Origin: Raphanus sativus
Lineage: Eukaryota; Streptophyta; Magnoliopsida; Brassicales; Brassicaceae
DNA: 64,000 nucleotides
Assembly: GCF_000801105.2 (NCBI RefSeq)
Contig: NC_079518.1
Span: forward strand, 11,912,106 to 11,976,105
Reading direction: 5' to 3'
Shown: piece after piece, positions 22,154 through 33,138 of the stretch
Layout: every line of letters starts with the position of its first letter
Position numbering within the stretch: position 1 is the first letter of the stretch
Translations under genes and position numbers: made by a program
The notes under the pieces: model-generated
Databases searched by the model: none
Told to the model about the DNA's origin: nothing
What the model saw: the letters and a program-made list of their open reading frames with translations, nothing else

Positions 22154-23011
22154 TAAATTAATTAAGTTGTGAAACTGTCTTGCCCTTAATTCTATTGGTA
22201 GCATTAATATTAATTAATATTAAAATGGCTGCGTCCGTTCTTGCGTATAAAAGTCATCCGTATCCCCTAAACTATACTTGAAAAGTGATTTGTACATGTG
22301 TCATCACTACAATTACTCTCAACAAAAAATGATGACATGGCTTGAAAGAAATATGACATGGCATCGATCTAATTGTGACATGTACAATTTTCTATATTAA
22401 GATTTATGTTTTGGTAATATTTCTTAAATATGGTAATGGTAATGACTATTTTTTCTATATACATATTCATATTTTTGGCAAAGTTTCATAATATAGTAAT
22501 AACTAATAAGTTTTATATCAAAAATATTATTTTTCTACAAGTATCCATTTTGGTAAGATTTTAGACATATGGTAATGCTAATAACTTTTCTATATTTATT
22601 TAAATAATATAATTATATATATAAATAATAATTACAAATTTGATTTTTTATCAATTTATGAATCATATTTTTATTATCAAAATAATGTAGTTATAATTAT
22701 ATATTTATCAACTTATATATGTTATTCATATTAATGTATATATTTATTAGAACTAATTAAAATAAAAGTTAACTGAATAAAATATAATATGAAAAAATAA
22801 CTCTATAAATTTTAATTATTATTATTACAATTTAATAAAATAAAATTAAAAAGTTAAAGTAAACTTGAATAAATCAAAATAGAAAAATTTCATTATGGTT
22901 TTACTTTTTAATTAATAAAATTTAAATTTAACTACTGAAAATTGAAAATTTGTTTGTGTAAAAATATTTTTAAAATTTTTATATCTGCGCATGGCGCAGG
23001 AAAACTCCTAG
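22154..23011 (+). mobile_element. Helitron 3' end (5' end not resolved)
   Basis: CTGCGCATGGCGCAG is a 3' hairpin followed by GAAAACTCCTAG and a host T (23012), the Helitron 3' signature. The matching TC start could not be placed. The interior is AT-rich with no frames. Confidence 0.5.
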
Positions 23012-23750
23012 TAATTAATATTTCATAGTTTCATCTTTACAGCTGTGACTTAGATTAAATCATGTTTAAATCATGTTTACTATCTTATCTTATTTCATCT
23101 TTACGGCTGCATACCATATTTTGCACATTAACACATATAGATTGTTAATTAATTATTAAGAAGACGTGTAGGTTGTTATTTTATTAAACACGTTTTGTGG
23201 AGCTACGATTATTATTATTTTTATTTCTCTTAGTTAAACTAGAATAAAATTCCTCTATATATCAAAAGAGAAGCCACTTTGCCAGATGACATTCATACAT
23301 AATTTCATAGAAGAATTTTCTTAATCTTATTGGTTTATTTTTTAGAATTTTTTTAATCATCGACAACACTAAAAAGGAAAGTAACACTAAATACTAACCT
23401 TATTATATATTACTTGCGCAAGAATATTAATTAATACATGTATTAATAAATTTCCTTATTACAAACACGGTAAACCATCCACTCTTAATATCATATTGAT
23501 TACATTTATTATTGCGATTTAACGATTTGTATCTAATTAGGTTGTTTGTTTTTATTAACTTACTTTACTAATATTGATTATTTGTGCAAGTTAAAATCAT
23601 ATCATATGCATATCATTTTATGACAATACAAATTTAATATATTTCTTTAAACGATTTCATTATTTATTGTATCAATATTACCTTGGCGTCATTAATATGA
23701 GAACATTCACTTTATATATATAGATATGAATCTCGAGGTCTTAAAACACA
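23012..23750. other. AT-rich stretch with a Helitron-like 5' start
   Basis: TCCTCTATATATCAAAAGAG at about 23250 resembles a Helitron 5' terminus, but no 3' partner is seen. Otherwise plain AT-rich DNA. Confidence 0.35.
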
Positions 23751-23830
23751 AACATTCTTCTCTTTTTATCGTACAATGACAATGGTGCGAGCCTCCAAAA
23801 ACATTGTTTGACTTGGAACTTCTGCAGACG

Positions 23831-24045
23831 GATCATGAAGTTCAGAGACGTCAAATCCCTTGCGATTTTGTTCTCTTTGAAGAGGTAAGCTTCACAATTC
23901 TACTAATTCTTATTAGCTTTTCTCTTGTATAATGTGAAACGAAGGGTGAATGTTTATTTTGAGCTTTTGAAGGATTTTAGCTTGTGTTCCCACATTATCA
24001 CTAGCACTCATTGAAGCTGACCCTGAGCTAATATTTCGTTTGTAA
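23831..24045 (+). other. Spliced mini-ORF of unknown origin
   Basis: The frame beginning MKFRDVKSLAILFSLKR runs from an ATG at about 23834 into a GTAAGC donor. A later acceptor TTTTGAAG continues it in phase as ILACVPTLSLALIEADPELI and stops soon after. The splice sites and open frame suggest a captured exon pair of a host gene, but no family is recognised. Confidence 0.25.
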
Positions 24046-24175
24046 GTTTTTTCATTTTAGCTTCAAGTATCAAACAAAGTGCAAATACGTTAGTTTGACG
24101 TAATGTTCTCTTTAGACTCTGTTTTTAATGAACTCATTGTTTCTCATATAACACAATTCTCGGCAACCGTGGACA

Positions 24176-24819
24176 GATGAGGTGACTGCAAACTCGCGGG
24201 ATACAAGTTGCTCACTCGTCATGAAAATCCAATACTGCTCACTTGTTCTGAATTCATTGATGTTGTAGTAATCCCGTAAGTCTTTTGTACATACTATGGA
24301 GTGATAAAGGAGATTTTGGTCATCGACTATCACATGTTCAAAGTGCCACTCTTTAGATGCAACTGGCAAACACGGTGAATGGTGTGAAGGAAGAAGATGG
24401 CTTCACTCTTGTTAACCTTCATATGAACCAAGCAGCCTATTTGAAAGATCCATTCATTCTACCTTCTCAAGCAAAACATGTTTTCTACTCTAGGGAGGAT
24501 GAGGTGACTGCAAACTCGCGGGATACAAGTTGCTCACTCGTCATGAAAATCCAATACTGCTCACTTGTTCTGAATTCATTGATGCTGTAGTAATCCCGTA
24601 AGTCTTTTGTACATACTATGGAGTGATAAAGGAGATTTTGGTCATCGACTATCACATGTTCAAAGTGCCACTCTTTAGATGCAACTGGCAAACACGGCGA
24701 ATGGTGTGAAGGAAGAAGATGGCTTCACTCTTGTTAACCTTCATATGAACCAAGCAGCCTATTTAAAAGATCCATTCATTCTACCTTCTCAAGCAAAACA
24801 TGTTTTCTACTCTAGGGAG
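24176..24819 (+). repeat. 322-bp tandem duplication within the transposase
   Basis: Sequence from 24176 is repeated from 24498 with few differences, and a third partial start appears at 24820. Each unit contains the same exon-like run from GATGAGGTGACTGCAAACTC to TTTCTACTCTAGGGAG. The unit is 322 bp by direct offset. Confidence 0.85.
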
Positions 24820-24968
24820 GATGATGCTTCAAATTGGTATGTTGTTATGAGAGACCACCTAGAGGTTATCATGAGTTGGAAACAGAAGAGGATTTAGGTG
24901 GTGCTCTTTTACCTGTCCAAGAAGTTGATGATATGGGTGATGAAGCTTCGGATGATGATAGTGTTTAT

Positions 24969-25806
24969 CAGGGCCGTCTCAAACTTTTCAGAGACCCTGT
25001 TCAAAAAAAAAAAAGACCTTTTTTTAATAATCTAAAATAGTTTTGATTTTTTTACAAAATATCATTATAATATAAAATAAATACATTAATTCTATTATTT
25101 ATAATCTAAATAACATCAGTTTCTAATTTTAATGTAAAATCACTGATCAAATCATTAAATTTCATTATTTAGATTTTTTAATGCAAAATCATAGATCAAA
25201 TCATCAAATTTGATCATTATTCTAATTTTTTTTAGTATTTTTTTATGTTTATTATATCCACAATCAGAAATCATAATCTATAAATATAATAAAATAACAA
25301 AATCTGAATAATAAGCTATATACTCTTGATTGGACAAGTCACTATTTTTGTTGTCAACAGAAGTTGTATGTTAGCTTTATTTTTTTTTGTTTGCTATTTA
25401 TAATTAAAATTGATGAAAAAAATATTTTGTCCTCCATATTTTTAATCACTAATTGATATTTTTTTCCTAAACATAATCAACTAGAATATTAACTTTCTAT
25501 ACTACCATTGAATATTCAAACACACATCACAACTATTTATTACTTTCCAAATATATATAATTGATATAAATATTAATTACTTCCTAGTTTACTGTCTTTT
25601 TAGTTGGTTATATAAACAAAAAAATATAATTTACGTTTATTGGTTATAAATACGAAACTAAAGTCAAATATAGTCATTCTGATTTTTTTATAAAAATATG
25701 ATTTAAATTTATAACTATTAGTAAGATAAAATAAAAAGATATGGACTCTCTAAAATTTTGGACCCTGTTCGACCGCTCCACTTGCACGTGTTAAAAGACG
25801 GCTCTG
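24969..25806. mobile_element. hAT-type non-autonomous element, 8-bp TSD
   Basis: The left end is CAGGGCCGTCTCAAAC and the right end is GACGGCTCTG, inverted as CAGAGCCGTC. An exact 8-bp duplication GTGTTTAT lies at 24961-24968 and 25807-25814. Removing the 838-bp element and one TSD copy restores the transposase frame DDDSVYVRDDCEG. Internal sequence is AT-rich with no ORF. Confidence 0.9.
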
Positions 25807-26049
25807 GTGTTTATGTTAGGGATGATTGTGAGGGTTTATTAGTGGTAGATTGATAGGTTGTATGCACTTGTGTGATAGTTTGTATGAATGTGATAATGTT
25901 GTGTTATGGGATTTAAATAATTATATTGTTTTTTGGATTTTTAATAATTTAAATTGTTTTTATTTCATATTTCCAAATTAATTATTAAAAAAAACAATTC
26001 ACTAATTATCATTAATTAGTTTTCGGATAATTAAAAAACTAACTAATAA

Positions 26050-26308
26050 CACGAAACATTAGCTATCTTTGCTACTGAGAAAAATCAAATTATCAGGTTC
26101 TAATAACATTTGTTAAATGTTATTATAAATATTAACAATTGTAAACACAAAAGCGCTATTGTTATAAACTTAATAATAGCACAACCGAAAACCGCTATTA
26201 AAAAGGTCGGACCTATTATAACGGACGATGTCAGAGCGTCCAAGAAAACACTATTAAAAATGAATCATAGCGCTTTTCGTCCGCTATTACTACCCATATT
26301 TCTTAGTG
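26050..26308 (-). mobile_element. Possible terminus of a second CACTA element
   Basis: Reverse-complemented from 26308 the sequence reads CACTAAGAAATATGGGTAGT and then repeats AATAGCGG, AGCGCTAT and AATAGCGC words, which look like CACTA subterminal repeats. No opposite end was found. If real, the transposase at 24070-25860 may belong to this inner element and not to the outer one. Confidence 0.45.
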
Positions 26309-26401
26309 ATACATAAACAATTCATAAAACAAGTTTTTGGCTTTGTACGCCTCATCCATATCTAAATCTATTAAACCCCAAACGTAAATTTTTATTATAT
26401 A

Positions 26402-26669
26402 CTCCCTTTGTTTTTAAATAATACATGTTTTGAGATTTTCACACTTTTTAATAAAACATATTAAAATTTACTTATTAGTGCATAGTTTTTTGTTATTTTA
26501 TATTTCCTATATTTCTAAACCAATAAAATTTCAAGAAATGCAATTAATGTTTTTGAAATTCACAATTATTCATAATTAGTTGACAAAAATTACATTGAAA
26601 ATATGAAAAATACATCTTTTTGAAACAAAAAAAATTTCTAAAACATACATCTTTAAAAAACAGAGGGAG
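26402..26669. mobile_element. Stowaway MITE
   Basis: Ends CTCCCTTTGTTTTTAAATAA and inverted CTCCCTCTGTTTTTTAAAGA with TA on each side (26400-26401, 26670-26671). Length 268 bp. Confidence 0.85.
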
Positions 26670-26696
26670 TAAAAAATATTCTCATTATATACAGTA

Positions 26697-28909
26697 CTAG
26701 GATCGGCCCGCCCTACGGGCGGGAAATTATAATAAAAACTATTTTATTATGTCAAATAGTGTTTATATTCTTGTTTAAAAACTAAATCTAAGTTCGTTGC
26801 ACAAAAAGAAAAAACTAAATCTAAGTTTCTTTTGGTAGCAAAAACTAAATCTAAGTTAGCACTTAGTGTTTTGAATAATGTTTATCTTCTTGTTTAAAAA
26901 CTAATTTTAAGTTAGCAATTACTTACTGTTTTGACCAAGAAATAATACTTAGATTGATGATATAAGATAATTCTATTTGTCATAGTTTTTAATGGTGTGG
27001 TGTTTTGTATCTAGTCGTTCAATAATGTTGTGATTTGTTTAAAATGACGAAGCTATTATTAGAGTAAGCCAAGAACATAAATTGATATATAGTTATTAAA
27101 AACAATAGTACTTTTTCTGGCGGACCTTTTGGTGCAAGACAAAACATGATAGGGAAGCAATATAATGATTCCAGTGAAAATGGTGCTCAAATAACAAAAC
27201 TACTGCTGTGACAAAAAAAAAAGGAATTCGGGAAAACTTTCTTCTCTTTGGCAGTGAGGAGCAGAAAATATATATCCGATTCATACATGCTTAGAGAAAT
27301 CATATACAAATGCTACAGTCCAGACGGTATTCTAAAGATGATGTTGAATTCCCCGAGTCAAGAACACGTACCACACAAACATTTTCTTATAGAGAATATC
27401 ACCACTCTCATGGTCACATATATTCTCATGGAAACTACGCATTATACTGAAATAATAGCTGAAAAAGAAGTTCTTTGTAAGGTCCACCATACACAGGAGC
27501 TTCTTGTACCTGTTTATCAACATATGGAAAACACCAGATAAAGAAACGTGGCGTTAGATGACTTCAGTTCATACATAGCAACGTCCAAGGGTGAAATAAA
27601 TAAAAAAGGGCATAATATAGTAAAAGGTAGAACAAAACACCTCTCTTGAATTTGCAATGTTGGAAAGCACGCAAGAATTACGCAAAGAAATTATCTCACT
27701 CTTCGACACTTCATAGACCCTGTGACCACATGTAGTATGGTCCCCAAAACTTAGTGAACCCTGAGACTGCATAAATGGGGAGCACAAAAAAAAACAAAAT
27801 TGTGAGATCACGCTGTAAAAGTAAAAATACTGTGGGTTTCAGTGAACATAACCGACACAATACCAGTGATGCCATAACAGAGACTGACCAGTTTGAGGCT
27901 GCATGTGGCCTTGTTGTCTTCGTGTATCCGTTTAAGCAACTCGTAGCATTCTTTTTTGGTATAGGCAGTGGAATCCTCAGAGTAATCTCAGATGCATCAA
28001 AACGGTCTATCTTTAGTACTCTATACACTCTATTACCATTCCAACCAATCATATAGAAATTCTGAAAAGAAAAAAAATGATATCATCATGTATTCATGTT
28101 AGCTACAAATTAACCAAGCGATTCAAAACGTGAAAGGTGGAAGTAGTATGGTACCGATTGAGTTTCAAAGAGTTTAAATTCTTGCATAGAGGCTTGAAGG
28201 GATGATGATGATGATCCCGAGGAGGAGGAGGTGGATCCTCCCTCTCCATTGATAGCGATGAGGTTATCAACTAAATTTCCAAAAATACAGAGCACAAAAC
28301 TTGTCTCTGTGGGAAAAAGAAAAGATTTTGAATTCATAAGCAAATCCAAAAAAAAATCAAAAGATGCTTATAAGAGATCAAAGGACGTTACTTGTTTTTT
28401 CCACTCAATACACGAATCTCTTGAACCCTGGAAACACAAAAAGGGAAGATTCTCATCTAGTGAGATTTCTTCTTCTTCCGATGCTCATGAAACGAAACAA
28501 ATGCGAGATTTGTTAACGGGGATTACAGGGAGGCATATAAATAGACACCCGATCGATCAAGGGAGATAAGAATGCCAAAATTTTTAAATTGTTAGACGAC
28601 GGACCGAAGAATTGAAGAGCCATCAGTAGAGATCATAAATCGATCCGTTACAGGAGAAACGAAGAAGATCGATAGTCGTCATCGCCATCACTCAGAGAAA
28701 CGAAGATGGAAGTAGGGTGCCGTAAACAAAAAAAAATCCACAATTATTGGACAAATACACAACAAACTAAAGCCCAATACGATTTTCGATTAAATGAAAT
28801 GCGGAGTATCATCCGCACGGGACACATGTCACAACGTCAGAGCTCGAATTTCTTAGGTGGAATCCTAGGTGTCAGCTGGAGAGATACATCCTTCTTTTAT
28901 ATAAATAGA
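26697..28909 (-). mobile_element. Helitron carrying a SAC phosphatase gene fragment
   Basis: On the minus strand it starts TCTATTTATATAAAAGAAGG (right end 28909, host T at 28910) and ends with the hairpin CCCGCCCGTAGGGCGGG and GATCCTAG (left end 26697, host A at 26696). The 2213-bp element has no Rep/helicase. It contains several exons of a plant SAC-domain gene in the same strand as the Helitron, the usual orientation of Helitron capture. Confidence 0.75.
27230..28330 (-). pseudogene. Captured SAC-domain phosphoinositide phosphatase fragment
   Basis: Minus-strand exons read TSFVLCIFGNLVDNLIAING (28306-28155, good acceptor and donor), NFYMIGWNGNRVYRVLKIDR (about 28050-27880, then a frameshift into AYTKKECYELLKRIHEDNKA), FTKFWGPYYM joined to HRVYEVSKSEIISL (about 27760-27680) and YKKLLCMVDLTKNFFFSYYF to KKMFVWYVFLTRGIQHHL (about 27510-27335). 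This order matches the N-terminal half of plant SAC2-5 proteins, which remove phosphates from phosphoinositides at the tonoplast and other membranes. Internal deletions and the frameshift, and absence of the catalytic CX5R region, mean no active enzyme. Introns are kept, so capture was at the DNA level. Confidence 0.8.
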
Positions 28910-29200
28910 TTTTCAAAAAGCTATAGTATTCATAATTAATTAGCAAAAAAAAACTGTAACCATTTATGACTAATTAAAATCCTTTTGACTACAACCAATC
29001 TATAGCTAATGTGTAGTTATATAGGTACGAATTACCTATGAACATAATCCATAGCTGAACGGCTACAGATCGCTACAAAATAGCAATAAATTTGGTTATT
29101 TTGTGTTTTGTTGCCATCTGTCACCATTTACGTTGCTAATAAATGTGGCTACAAAATTTCTGTCACCAGTCCTTAACTATTGTAAAGAATTCTTGTAGTG
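28910..29200. repeat. CACTA right terminus with subterminal repeats
   Basis: TATAGCTAATGTGTAGTTAT, CTACAGATCGCTACAAAAT and GTGGCTACAAAAT words mirror those of the left end and run to the terminal CTTGTAGTG at 29200. Confidence 0.75.
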
Positions 29201-30173
29201 TCTTCCTTGAGTTTGGTTTCAATGTCTGAAGCCATTCTACATGAAAAAAGTTTCAAGGGTTATGAGGATTTCTGAGGATGAAGTTAATAGGACGGAGGTT
29301 TACCATTTTATAGCTGAAGATCTACTGATTTTCATTTAAATCATAATCTGATAATTAACTACGTAACAAAATTTTAATGGGACAAACTAAAGTTAAATGC
29401 ATATTATTTTACCAATTCTTTCTAAAATAAATAAAGACATCAAACTCATTCACAATGTATCGTTATTCTAAGAGAATTATGTTAATTTCCCACTATTAAA
29501 ATGGCAGGATCACTCTTTTCTGATTTCCAACCACTCTTTTGGCATATTTCTGACCACTACACATTTAATTATTTTATAAAATTATTAGCCTAGTTGAGTT
29601 ATAATTATCTGAAATACAGAATATATTCACATGTCATTTGTCTTTTTAGTTTTAAGCTCTTAACTAAAAGATGCAGTGAGTTTTTTTATTCTGACTTCAA
29701 AATTACTAAAATTGGAAATTTCAGGACTTCTAAAATTATCAACACAAAAGTTCGTGTTTCCAAACCATAAACCTAGTTTCGGAACCAAACGTTGATGATA
29801 GATGTAAACATGTTAACCATCTCTCCCGAGGAAGAGCAAATTTGATAACAAAGACTCATCTTCCTTGCACATAATTTTAATTTTCCTCAATCAAATTAAT
29901 TATTCACATCGGAGATTTCACATAACAAACTGCTAACATACTTCCACTATTTTAGTTTTTTTCTTCTAAGAATGTAAATATCATTTTAAGAAATCAAACA
30001 AACCCTTCAAACAAAAGATAAACAAAGAAAGCAAACCCTCCACCAATACAAAGAAAGAAGTATTAATTATATTTTGGTAAGAATTTTTTTATTTTATTTT
30101 AGTAGAATAGTTGGGTTCCACTTTGCAACTTGCTATCACTACCACTATGGATCTCATATTTTTTTATTTATTA
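29201..30173. other. Flank of the CACTA insertion and AT-rich sequence
   Basis: At 29235-29201 the minus strand reads MASDIETKLKE, possibly the N-terminus of the bHLH pseudogene left on the far side of the CACTA element. The remainder to 30173 is AT-rich, without frames. Confidence 0.4.
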
Positions 30174-30434
30174 CTCCCTCTGTTTCATAATAAGTGTCAC
30201 TCTGAGCTTATTTTCTTGTTACACAAAGAGTGTCACTTTACAATTCCAATGTAAATTATACTAATTTTCAGCTGAAAATTAATTGCAAACTGCATTGATT
30301 TTATAAATAATTTTATTTATCTAAAATATTATTGGTCAAAAATGTATAATTAATTACAACTTACATATATTTCAACAACTTTCTTAATATGTGTGAAAAA
30401 TGTCACAACGACATTCTTTAAGAAACGGAGGGAG
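30174..30434. mobile_element. Stowaway MITE
   Basis: Ends CTCCCTCTGTTTCATAATAA and inverted CTCCCTCCGTTTCTTAAAGA, flanked by TA at 30172-30173 and 30435-30436. Length 261 bp. Confidence 0.9.
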
Positions 30435-30729
30435 TATGATTATTATGTTAGGTACGATCTATTACATGATAAAATCGTGTATGCGGAATATATAGTGAGA
30501 AGTAACTAATACATGAACCTAATGATAAATTCAGTTAACATTAATGGTAAACTCACATCAGTTGAAATGACGAAAGTTCGAGTTTTTTTCCTTTTTTTCT
30601 TATATACATCAATGAAAATAATATTACAAATGGTTTAGAGTCCCAAGAAAGGTAAAGAAACTTAAGAACTAAATCATGTAAACAGTTATATCCTAAAACT
30701 TTCTGATTAACTACCGCAAAAAAACGGAT

Positions 30730-31495
30730 AGAAAAATAATCCGAGAAAGCAAATGTAGGTGGTCCAACCGTGTACGGTCGAGACATTACATCATGGTCTC
30801 CTGATAACAACGTTCTATGGAGACTCTTAGGAAACCAACAAGGCATCATGAAACGAACACAATGAATTCCTAAAGAAATGAAAACCTTGATCCGGACTAT
30901 GCGAGAGCAGGCTGAAGAATCAGCTGCAACACGTCACAATGCAGCTCTGCCAAGGTCCATTAAAACGCAGCCACTAGAGCCAGAGGAGCCAAGTGACACA
31001 ATATACTGATTAAATTCTACTAATGTTTTGCATGAATAAAAGTAAATGAATTAACTAAACTACGAGAATCCAAACACAATAAACTACTCAAAGAAATGAA
31101 TTAACTATCTAGTACAATAAGTATTCAACAAAATTAATTACTATGAATATGAATAAATTTGTAATAGTATATCATTAAACTAATATTAATTTTCTTACTT
31201 TTCATTTATTAGATGTGGTTTGTTCAACAGAAAATCAAAAAAGTGGTAAGAGTTCAATCAAGCATTTTATGCGTTAAGCTGAAAATCACTGCTTGCGTAG
31301 CACCTAGCACCTTGAACATTAGTATATACTTGATTTTAACTAGTCTACTTAAAATTTCTAGTTCCTGTCTGTCGATTAGATCTAGCTCTTCACTCAAAAA
31401 AAGAAAGATCTAGCTCTATGTCTGAGTTGTGACCTAGTTATTTTATATTATCTTTTCTTAGTCGTTTATTTCTTAGGAATATTTTAGTTCATGTC
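30730..31495 (+). repeat. Upstream copy A of the MSRB promoter-distal segment
   Basis: This segment repeats at 32210-33000: AGGAAACCAACAAGGCATCA, GAGCAGGCTGAAGAATCAGC, TACTATGAATATGAATAAAT and CAAGCATTTTATGCGTTAAG all occur in both. It ends abruptly at GGAATATTTTAGT, the point just before the MSRB core promoter begins in copy B. So it is the upstream region of an MSRB copy without the gene. Confidence 0.75.
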
Positions 31496-31499
31496 TGTT

Positions 31500-32225
31500 C
31501 ATTTGATTTGGTTACCTATATCAACAAAATTAATTTATTTTTCCTGTCATATATCCGTTTACCAGTCTAGAGTTAAGCATGTTTGAATTGGAATAGTGGA
31601 AATACGTCGTGTGACATATCGAAAAGTGACTTGTGATACCGTGCGAGTGAAACCAAAGCACGAGGAAATGTCAGGTGGTGATTGCATGGTCAGTAAACAA
31701 TGATTTCGAGTCTTAGAAAATTACGGATTGGAACGGGATGAGACCCATGGACCGAGAGAACGAACGTTGGTGGCCCATTAGCCGTAGACAGTCGGGAAGT
31801 TATAAGTGTCAAAGCTGGTTAGCCATCTCAGTTCTGACCCGAGAGGCGTCTTAAGACCTGTCGTGAGACGCAATGAGAATTGCGTTCTTTGAGAAGGGCG
31901 GATTGTAACATCCCGAGTTGTGATATATGAAAATGCTTAAGAAGATTAATTTGGCTACTTATGCTACCAAAGTTGACTTACATTTTCTGTCATACATCCG
32001 TTTAGAACTTTAAACTTAACCGTGTTTGAGCTGGAGTAGTGGAAAAATGGTGGCCTATCGGGAAGTGATTTTCGATACCGTGCAAGTGAGGTCAAAGCAC
32101 GGAGAAAAGTTAAGTGGTGATTGCAAGGCCAATAAATAATGATTTCGAACTTTGAAAAATTTACGGACCGATCGCTGGAACGGGATGAGACCCATAGACC
32201 AAAAAGCGGACGTGAGTGGCCCAAC
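31500..32225. repeat. Two diverged LTR-like tandem blocks
   Basis: The block at 31565-31780 and the block at 31985-32220 share CCGTGTTTGAGCTGGAGTAG-type sequence, GATACCGTGCGAGTGA and GGAACGGGATGAGACCCATG. The second begins TGTAACATCCCGAGTTG at 31904 after a purine run (GAGAAGGGCGGAT), which looks like a polypurine tract plus LTR start of a gypsy-type element. No internal coding sequence is present. Confidence 0.45.
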
Positions 32226-33000
32226 CGCATCATGAAACGAACCCAATGAATTCATAAAGAAATGAAGACCTTGATCCGGACTGTGCCAGAGCACTCCTGA
32301 TGACGACGTTCTAGGGAGACTCTTAGGAAACCAACAAGGCATCATGAAACGAATCCAATGAATTCCTAAAGAAATGAAGACCTTGATCCGGACTGTGCCA
32401 GAGCAGGCTGAAGAATCAGCTGCAACATGTCACAATGCAGCTCTGTCAAGCCAAGGTCGAATGCAGCCACTAGAGCCAGAAGAGCCAAGTGACACAATCT
32501 ACTGATTAAAGTCTATTAATTTTTTGCATGAATAAAAGTAAATGAATTAACTAAACTACGAGAATCCAAACATAATAAACTACTCATAGAAATGAATTAA
32601 CTATCTAGTTCAATAAGTATTCAACAAAATTAATTACTATGAATATGAATAAATCTGTAATAGTATATCATGCAACTAATATTAATTTTTTTACTTTTCA
32701 TTTATTAGATGTTGTTCGTTCAACAGAAAATCAAAAAAAGTGGTAAGAGTTCAATCAAGAATTTTATGCGTTAAGCTGAAAATCACTGCTTGCGTACCAC
32801 CTAGCACTTTGAACATTAGTATATATTTGTTTTTAACTAGTCTAATTAAAATTTCTCGTTCCTGTCTGTCGATTAGATCTAGCTCTTTACCCAAAAAAAA
32901 AGAAAGATCTAGCTCTATGTCTGAGTTGTGACCTAATTATTTTATACTTATCTTTTCTTAGTTGTTTATTTCTTAGGAATATTTTAGTCTCTTCTAGACC
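32226..33000 (+). repeat. Upstream copy B, directly before MSRB copy 1
   Basis: It contains the repeat described for 30730-31495 and continues without a break into the MSRB core promoter. A third copy (C) lies at 47209-47830 before MSRB copy 2. Confidence 0.75.
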
Positions 33001-33138
33001 CAGAATAAGAAGATGTTTTCTGTATATATACCCCAACCCCTTTGTAGTTCTACTTACTCAAATATCAATTTTCCCTTTTCTCGGAAGACATCAGAACACA
33101 CGACCATCTCTCTGTCGTCTTAAAAGCCTCTTCTTACC
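33001..33138 (+). promoter_or_regulatory. Core promoter and leader of MSRB copy 1
   Basis: TATATATACCCC at about 33024 acts as TATA, and a leader follows. The same layout with a few substitutions is found at 48640-48806 before MSRB copy 2. Confidence 0.6.

Larger units (their letters stand above)
24070..25860 (+). pseudogene. CACTA transposase C-terminus (DUF4216-like), broken
   Basis: The pieces match the C-terminal region of En/Spm TNP2-type transposases. They are YYGVIKEILVIDYHMFKVPL then FRCNW, GVKEEDGFTLVNLHMNQAAY, DPFILPSQAKHVFYSREDD, NWYVVM, PPRGYHELE and, at the end, RDDCEGLLVVD before a stop. Frames change between YYGVI and GVKEED, a 322-bp tandem duplication repeats part of the domain, and a hAT element interrupts the last coding segment. 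The N-terminal catalytic half was not found. The element it came from is dead. Confidence 0.75.
15446..29200 (+). mobile_element. 13.76-kb CACTA (En/Spm) element, heavily nested
   Basis: The left end reads CACTACAAGAATTTACTTAA and the right end, reverse-complemented, reads CACTACAAGAATTCTTTACA. The flanks are a 3-bp duplication TCT (15443-15445 and 29201-29203), as expected for CACTA transposases. Both ends carry dense subterminal GTAGCTA/TAGCTAC motifs (15480-15690 and about 28975-29160). The interior has no intact transposase; a broken CACTA transposase C-terminus lies at 24070-25860. The rest is filled by other transposons and captured gene pieces. The element splits the bHLH pseudogene region. 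Strand is given by the transposase remnant, which could instead belong to a second, inner CACTA. Confidence 0.8.

Noticed and set aside
28706..28939. Plus-strand 77-codon frame
   Set aside because: It overlaps the Helitron 5' end and CACTA subterminal region; composition is random.
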